Assembly: GCA_964247055.1 (NCBI GenBank)
Contig: OZ176057.1
Coordinates: 1,240,001-1,304,000, forward strand
Origin: Paragordius varius
Taxonomy: Eukaryota > Nematomorpha
Reading direction: 5' to 3'
Length of the DNA stretch: 64,000 bases
This document shows, in pieces, positions 63,567 through 64,000 of this stretch. Numbering within the stretch: position 1 is the first letter of the stretch; each line of letters opens with the position of its first letter. The position numbers and the translations under genes were made by a program. The notes below the pieces were generated by a model. The model was given only the letters and a program-made list of their open reading frames with translations. It did no database searches and had not been told where the DNA came from.

Positions 63567-64000
63567 TAAACTTTCGTCGTTACCCACATTCAATTTTTGA
63601 TATGTCTTAAGACATTTCATATTTTTTTCAAGAATATTTGGCTCTAAATTAATATTAAGGCCGAAATTCATTTTAAATTTATCAAACTAATTATTTTAAA
63701 GGGTATAACTAAAATTTTAGATGGTATAGGTTATACAAACAAAGTAATGTATAAATTGTATACACTCATTATGTTAATTCTTTAAAATATAGGAAAGAGC
63801 AAATTCCAAAAAAATTGTTAATTTTTCTTTCATATAAAATTTTAAGGACAAAACTTGATTTTAAACGATAATAATTGAAAGTAAGATATATTTTGTCTTG
63901 ATTATACATAAAACCAAAATCATAATTGACTTACTTAGTTACCAATTTACATCTTTGTTCTTTATAACTTTTTATAAGCTTTGTTTGTCAATATAGTCTG

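Overview
The window is nuclear DNA from an AT-rich metazoan. The genes have many small exons with GT..AG introns whose phases match, asparagine-rich low-complexity protein segments, an intron-containing histone H3.3, a long-form RNase Z (ELAC2 type), and a repeat load of RTE-like LINEs, hAT elements and several palindromic MITE-like families. Nothing is bacterial or organellar. The phylum cannot be fixed from the sequence. A PEB-1/FLH-like FLYWCH factor would suit an ecdysozoan such as a nematode, but this is only a guess. TAA and TGA are both used as stops, and the standard code fits throughout.

Five multi-exon genes were reconstructed by joining exons whose splice phases agree. They are a FLYWCH zinc-finger factor (2.8-9.3 kb, +), an unrecognised disordered protein with two SILK/SILR PP1-docking-type motifs (13.1-19.6 kb, +), histone H3.3 complete in three exons (29.2-31.1 kb, -), a BTB/POZ protein (37.7-41.5 kb, +), and a 17-exon long RNase Z (45.5-62.6 kb, +) with all of its catalytic motifs. 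Each of the five totals an exact multiple of three and ends at a stop.

The rest is repeats. 0-1 kb holds a LINE endonuclease remnant. 9.3-13 kb and 19.6-29 kb are gene-poor and hold MITEs, hAT remnants, a large fold-back and LINE fragments. 31-37.7 kb holds a hAT element with an 8-bp target duplication and two further elements nested inside it. 41.5-45.5 kb holds a well-formed type I hammerhead ribozyme and more MITEs. The introns of RNase Z and H3.3 are largely built from palindromic elements, some ending within 30 bp of a splice site.

The observations most worth following are the hammerhead ribozyme at 42,110-42,196, a fold-back family whose arms are tandem arrays of a 21-bp unit (about a dozen copies, one with a 1.4-kb arm in 412-bp higher-order repeats), and a 7-residue coding minisatellite inside the RNase Z catalytic domain. 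Letters A to I used for repeat families are local labels only.
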